Shown here piece by piece: positions 61,481-64,000 of a stretch of 64,000 nt of DNA. Each line of letters begins with the position of its first letter. Positions within the stretch are counted from its first letter, which is position 1. The position numbers and the translations under genes were made by a program. The notes beneath the pieces were generated by a model. It searched no databases. It was not told the DNA's origin and saw only the letters and a list, made by a program, of their open reading frames with translations. Source of the stretch: Rhodospirillales bacterium (lineage in GTDB: Bacteria; Pseudomonadota; Alphaproteobacteria; BOG-932; Roseiterribacteraceae); contig JAQGIF010000090.1 of the NCBI GenBank assembly GCA_028291345.1, positions 1-64,000 on the forward strand, given 5' to 3'.

Positions 61481-62977
61481 TTACCAGGCGACCTGGGTTC
61501 TGAGCGCGACAGCGTCGATTGAGGCACCGACGGGCGCGCCCAACACCGCGCCGGCCACGGCCGTGGGGTTGGCCCGGGCATAATCGGTGTGCAGATAATC
61601 CAGCATGAAGCGCAGATAGTTGTTCGGGTACCAGTTCAGCGCCACCGTGTAGCTTGTCTGCCGTCCGCCATCGACGGCGGAAGGCTGGCTGGCGAGTGAC
61701 CGGCCAGCGATGAAGTGGTCGTTCAAGTCTACATAGCTGACACGGGCCGCCACTTCCCACGCGCCGGGAAAGCCGTCCTTGACCGAAAACGCATTCTCGG
61801 GGACCAGACGCTGATACGAGCCCGAGGCCGGATTATATTTGTGGGTCTCGCCAGTCAGCGCATAGGCGACCTGCGCATACCCGCCGTCGAAATCGGCGGT
61901 CGCGAGATTGCGGCGGTCGATCTGGTAATGGAAATATTCGCCCTGGAAGAACAGGTTCCGGTAATTCCCGGCCGCTTCGACGTTATAGACGATGCCGCTC
62001 GTCACTGGATTGGCGATGGTGCCCAGCGTTCCGGTATTGGCGAATGTCGTGGTGTCGATCCGCAGTTCCGGCTGGTCGCTGAGCGAGATCGCGTTCGGAG
62101 TGCCGGGGCCTGCATTGGGGGCTTTCAGCAGCTCATCCACGGCAACGCCCAGATGCAGCGTATAGTCGGGCTCCGCCAGCACCTGATAGGTTGCGCGCTG
62201 GAACGCGCCGATGCGCTCGGCCACACTATGCGCGTCGCCGGAGGCTGGGCCGGTGATGTAGCCGCCGACCCAATAGCGGTCGCCGAAGAAGCGGGCGCCG
62301 ACATTCGAGCGGAAATCGCCGGCATTCAGGTTGATCGCGATGTTGGTCGGGGTCGAGCGTTCGAGGAACAAAAGGTCGTTGGCGCTGGTCGCCTGGTCCA
62401 GTGTGAAATAGGTGCTGGAATAGCCGAGCTCGAGCGCCACGCCTTTCCAGCCATTATAGATCACCTGGGCATATTCGATGCCCTTGGGCGTGGTGTCGGC
62501 CGAATTGCCGGCGTCATAGATGAAGCTGTAGCTGAAATCGCCGCCGGCCTTGCCGGTGACGCCGATGCGGGCGCGGCGTGCGTTGAAACCGGCGTTCAGA
62601 TTCTGCGGCCCAACCACCTTGGAATCGGCATGAAAGCCGGGATAGGCGCCAACATCGGCCTGAATCACACCGATTAGCCCGACGGAATATTGCCCATCGG
62701 CGCTTTCGAGCGCGAAACGATGGGATGAGGTTTCGGTGACGCGCGGCGCCGGCTTCGGTGCCACCGGCGGCCCGGCGGTGGCACCCTGCTTTGCCGCTTC
62801 CTTGGCTTCCAGCGCCTTCACGTTGGCTTCCACGCGCTGGAGCTGGGCCTTCAAAAGATTGATCTCCGCCTGCTGTACGCGGATGAGATCGGCAGTGCTT
62901 TCCGCCATTGCCGGACCAGTGGCGCGCAAGGCGGCGCCCAGGATCGTTCCAGCCAAGATCGCTGATCTGACAGTCAT
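61481..62977 (-). CDS. phosphate-selective porin (OprO/OprP-type) outer-membrane protein
   Basis: A 498-residue porin. A signal peptide (VRSAILAGTILGAALRATGPAMA|E) precedes a coiled-coil segment of about 40 residues ('IRVQQAEINLLKAQLQRVEA'), then a Pro-rich linker and a barrel starting 'QYSVGLIGVIQADVGAYPG'. 'FNARRARIGVTGKAGGDFSY', 'YDAGNSAD', 'RSNVGARFFGDRYWVGGYIT' and the C-terminal 'AVALRTQVAW' (ending in Trp) are typical of Porin_O_P proteins. ATG at 62977 behind AAAGGA was preferred over 62983 and 63031. It stands downstream of modA on the same strand, which suggests transport of an oxyanion such as molybdate. Confidence 0.88.
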   Translation of the reverse strand: MTVRSAILAGTILGAALRATGPAMAESTADLIRVQQAEINLLKAQLQRVEANVKALEAKEAAKQGATAGPPVAPKPAPRVTETSSHRFALESADGQYSVGLIGVIQADVGAYPGFHADSKVVGPQNLNAGFNARRARIGVTGKAGGDFSYSFIYDAGNSADTTPKGIEYAQVIYNGWKGVALELGYSSTYFTLDQATSANDLLFLERSTPTNIAINLNAGDFRSNVGARFFGDRYWVGGYITGPASGDAHSVAERIGAFQRATYQVLAEPDYTLHLGVAVDELLKAPNAGPGTPNAISLSDQPELRIDTTTFANTGTLGTIANPVTSGIVYNVEAAGNYRNLFFQGEYFHYQIDRRNLATADFDGGYAQVAYALTGETHKYNPASGSYQRLVPENAFSVKDGFPGAWEVAARVSYVDLNDHFIAGRSLASQPSAVDGGRQTSYTVALNWYPNNYLRFMLDYLHTDYARANPTAVAGAVLGAPVGASIDAVALRTQVAW

Positions 62978-63146
62978 GCTCATTTTCCTTTGATGAATTT
63001 TTTCTAATGAGCAAATCCTAATTGCGGACAATCGTGACGTCTACACGCACATAACGATGCCCAATCCCTTGGAAATGCTGGATTTCCAACACGCGGAAGC
63101 ATGGGCGAGGTAGCTGACCCCGCCGATAAAAGCCTGTCCGCTGCGG

Positions 63147-63920
63147 CTATTTCTTGCCGAGGACCGCGAAACCGTACTTGCTGAAGATCGCCTGGGCCGC
63201 CGGTTCGTTCAGGAAGGCGACGAATTTCGCGGCGTCGGGATTGTGGCTGGCCTTGACCACCGCGACCGGATAGCGGATCGGCTTGTGGCTGTCTTCTGGG
63301 AACACCGCGACGATCCGCACATTAGGATCTACTTTCGCGTCGGTTTCATAGACGATGCCCAGCGGCGCCTCACCGCGCGAGACCAGTACCAGCGCCGCCC
63401 GCACGTCGGCGGCCGGCGCCAGCTTGGACGCCACCTCGTCCCAGATATTGAGTTCGGTTAGCGCCTCCTTGGCATAGATACCGGCTGGCACGTTCGATGG
63501 GTCGCCGATCGCGAGTCGACCGCTTCCGAGCAGTTCGCCCAAATTCAGACCCGTTTTGATATCGAGCGACAGCGGGTTGTCCTTGGCCGCGATCAGGACC
63601 AGCCGGTTGCCGAGCAGATCATGCGGCATTTCGATCAGCGCTTTCTTGACGACGTAATCCATCCATTGCGTATCGGCAGAGATGAAGATATCCGCCGGCG
63701 CGCCCTGTTCGATCTGTTTGGCAAGGACCGAACTGGAGGCATAGGAAGATGCGACCTGCGTGCCGCCGTTCTTTTTCCATTCCGCCGTAACGTCATCCAG
63801 CGCGTTCTTGAGACTCGCCGCCGCGAACACCGTTAGATTGTCTGCCCGCGCGGCGGGCAAGCCAATTAGCGCGGCGAGCGCCAGGCTGGCGAGAACCAGG
63901 GCGCGGATAAATCTCTTCAC
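63147..63920 (-). CDS. modA: molybdate ABC transporter periplasmic binding protein
   Basis: A 257-residue exported protein. A signal peptide (FIRALVLASLALAALIGLPAARA|D) precedes 'LTVFAAASLKNALDDVTAEW', 'SYASSSVLAKQIEQGAPADIFISAD' (two blocks with the oxyanion-binding Ser residues), 'AIGDPSNVPAGIYAKEAL' and 'VLVSRGEAPLGIVYETDAK', the classic ModA pattern. The GTG start at 63920 lies two bases behind the stop of the upstream gene. It is encoded opposite to modBC with a porin between, rather than the usual modABC order. Confidence 0.95.
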   Translation of the reverse strand: MKRFIRALVLASLALAALIGLPAARADNLTVFAAASLKNALDDVTAEWKKNGGTQVASSYASSSVLAKQIEQGAPADIFISADTQWMDYVVKKALIEMPHDLLGNRLVLIAAKDNPLSLDIKTGLNLGELLGSGRLAIGDPSNVPAGIYAKEALTELNIWDEVASKLAPAADVRAALVLVSRGEAPLGIVYETDAKVDPNVRIVAVFPEDSHKPIRYPVAVVKASHNPDAAKFVAFLNEPAAQAIFSKYGFAVLGKK

Positions 63921-63922
63921 GG

Positions 63923-64000
63923 TTATTTGACCTCGATGCTGGCGATGGCACTAACGGCACGGCCTGCCGCCCTGTCGCCAGGGACGATGAGGCGCGCGAA
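63923..64000 (-). CDS. C-terminal end of a probable molybdopterin-dependent oxidoreductase (partial)
   Basis: The last 25 residues of a gene running off the window end. They read 'FARLIVPGDRAAGRAVSAIA' and then SIEVK followed by TAA at 63923. The L-I-V-P-G-D-x-x-x-G-R-x-V...I-x-V pattern resembles the end of sulfite-oxidase-fold (Oxidored_molyb) proteins. It is first in the operon with modA and the porin. The identity is a weak guess from a short tail and its context. Confidence 0.35.
   Translation of the reverse strand, partial: FARLIVPGDRAAGRAVSAIASIEVK

Noticed and set aside
1-64000. tRNA, rRNA, CRISPR array, riboswitch or intact insertion sequence
   Set aside because: Scanned by eye for typical patterns (T-loop GGTTCGA, regular direct repeats, terminal inverted repeats with transposase); none could be supported.

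Overview
The window is high-GC DNA from an alphaproteobacterium, most likely a sphingomonad or a close relative. This is inferred from a TonB-dependent receptor with an 'EEVLVTARR' TonB box, an OmpA domain of alphaproteobacterial type, several FAD-dependent 3-ketosteroid-dehydrogenase-like enzymes, an Lhr-type ligase-associated helicase and dense short-spaced operons. No rRNA, tRNA, CRISPR array, prophage or intact insertion sequence was seen. Several genes are decayed: a TonB-receptor tail, a streptogramin-lyase-like gene, a transposase/integrase tail, an acetolactate-synthase-like gene, a GNAT acetyltransferase, an AAA ATPase tail and a short-chain dehydrogenase. This suggests an accessory, rearranged region.

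Region 1 (about 0.8-23.6 kb) looks like an uptake and catabolism island. It holds two methyltransferases, a complete five-gene oligopeptide-type ABC importer (binding protein, two permeases, two ATPases), a cyclic amidohydrolase with an altered metal motif, an unusual regulator made of two LysR units in one chain, an NtaA/DszA-type flavin monooxygenase, a TonB-dependent receptor fused to an OmpA peptidoglycan-binding domain, two exported aromatic-amino-acid-lyase homologues that lack the MIO-forming Ala-Ser-Gly, and a TPR-glycosyltransferase-like protein. A ParDE toxin-antitoxin pair and a transposase remnant sit between the two lyase paralogues. An attractive but unproven model is that a ligand crosses the outer membrane through the receptor, meets the periplasmic lyase-like proteins, enters by the ABC importer and is opened by the amidohydrolase and monooxygenase.

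Region 2 (about 24.9-46.8 kb) is mixed metabolism and stress: dienelactone hydrolase, large-subunit catalase with C-terminal amidotransferase-like domain, two NAD-dependent epimerase-like enzymes, a small exported protein, an Lhr-like helicase, a PAS hybrid histidine kinase, an MTA/SAH nucleosidase followed by a SnoaL-like protein, and three FAD-dependent dehydrogenase paralogues interspersed with a PEP-mutase-family enzyme, MepA, a SRPBCC protein and a divergent ACT-domain protein.

Region 3 (about 46.9-57.6 kb) carries a PQQ-type beta-propeller dehydrogenase fused to a C-terminal cupredoxin and missing the usual catalytic Asp, a decayed SDR, an LLM-class flavoenzyme, an M13 metallopeptidase, MarC, an RluA-type pseudouridine synthase, an MFS transporter and an aldo/keto reductase.

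Region 4 (57.6-64.0 kb) is a molybdenum module. Six overlapping plus-strand genes encode split XdhC halves, a molybdopterin-binding protein, a MobA-like nucleotidyltransferase whose start is not a normal start codon, ModB and ModC. Facing them is a minus-strand operon: the tail of a probable molybdoenzyme, ModA, and a phosphate-selective-type porin that may be an outer-membrane route for molybdate.
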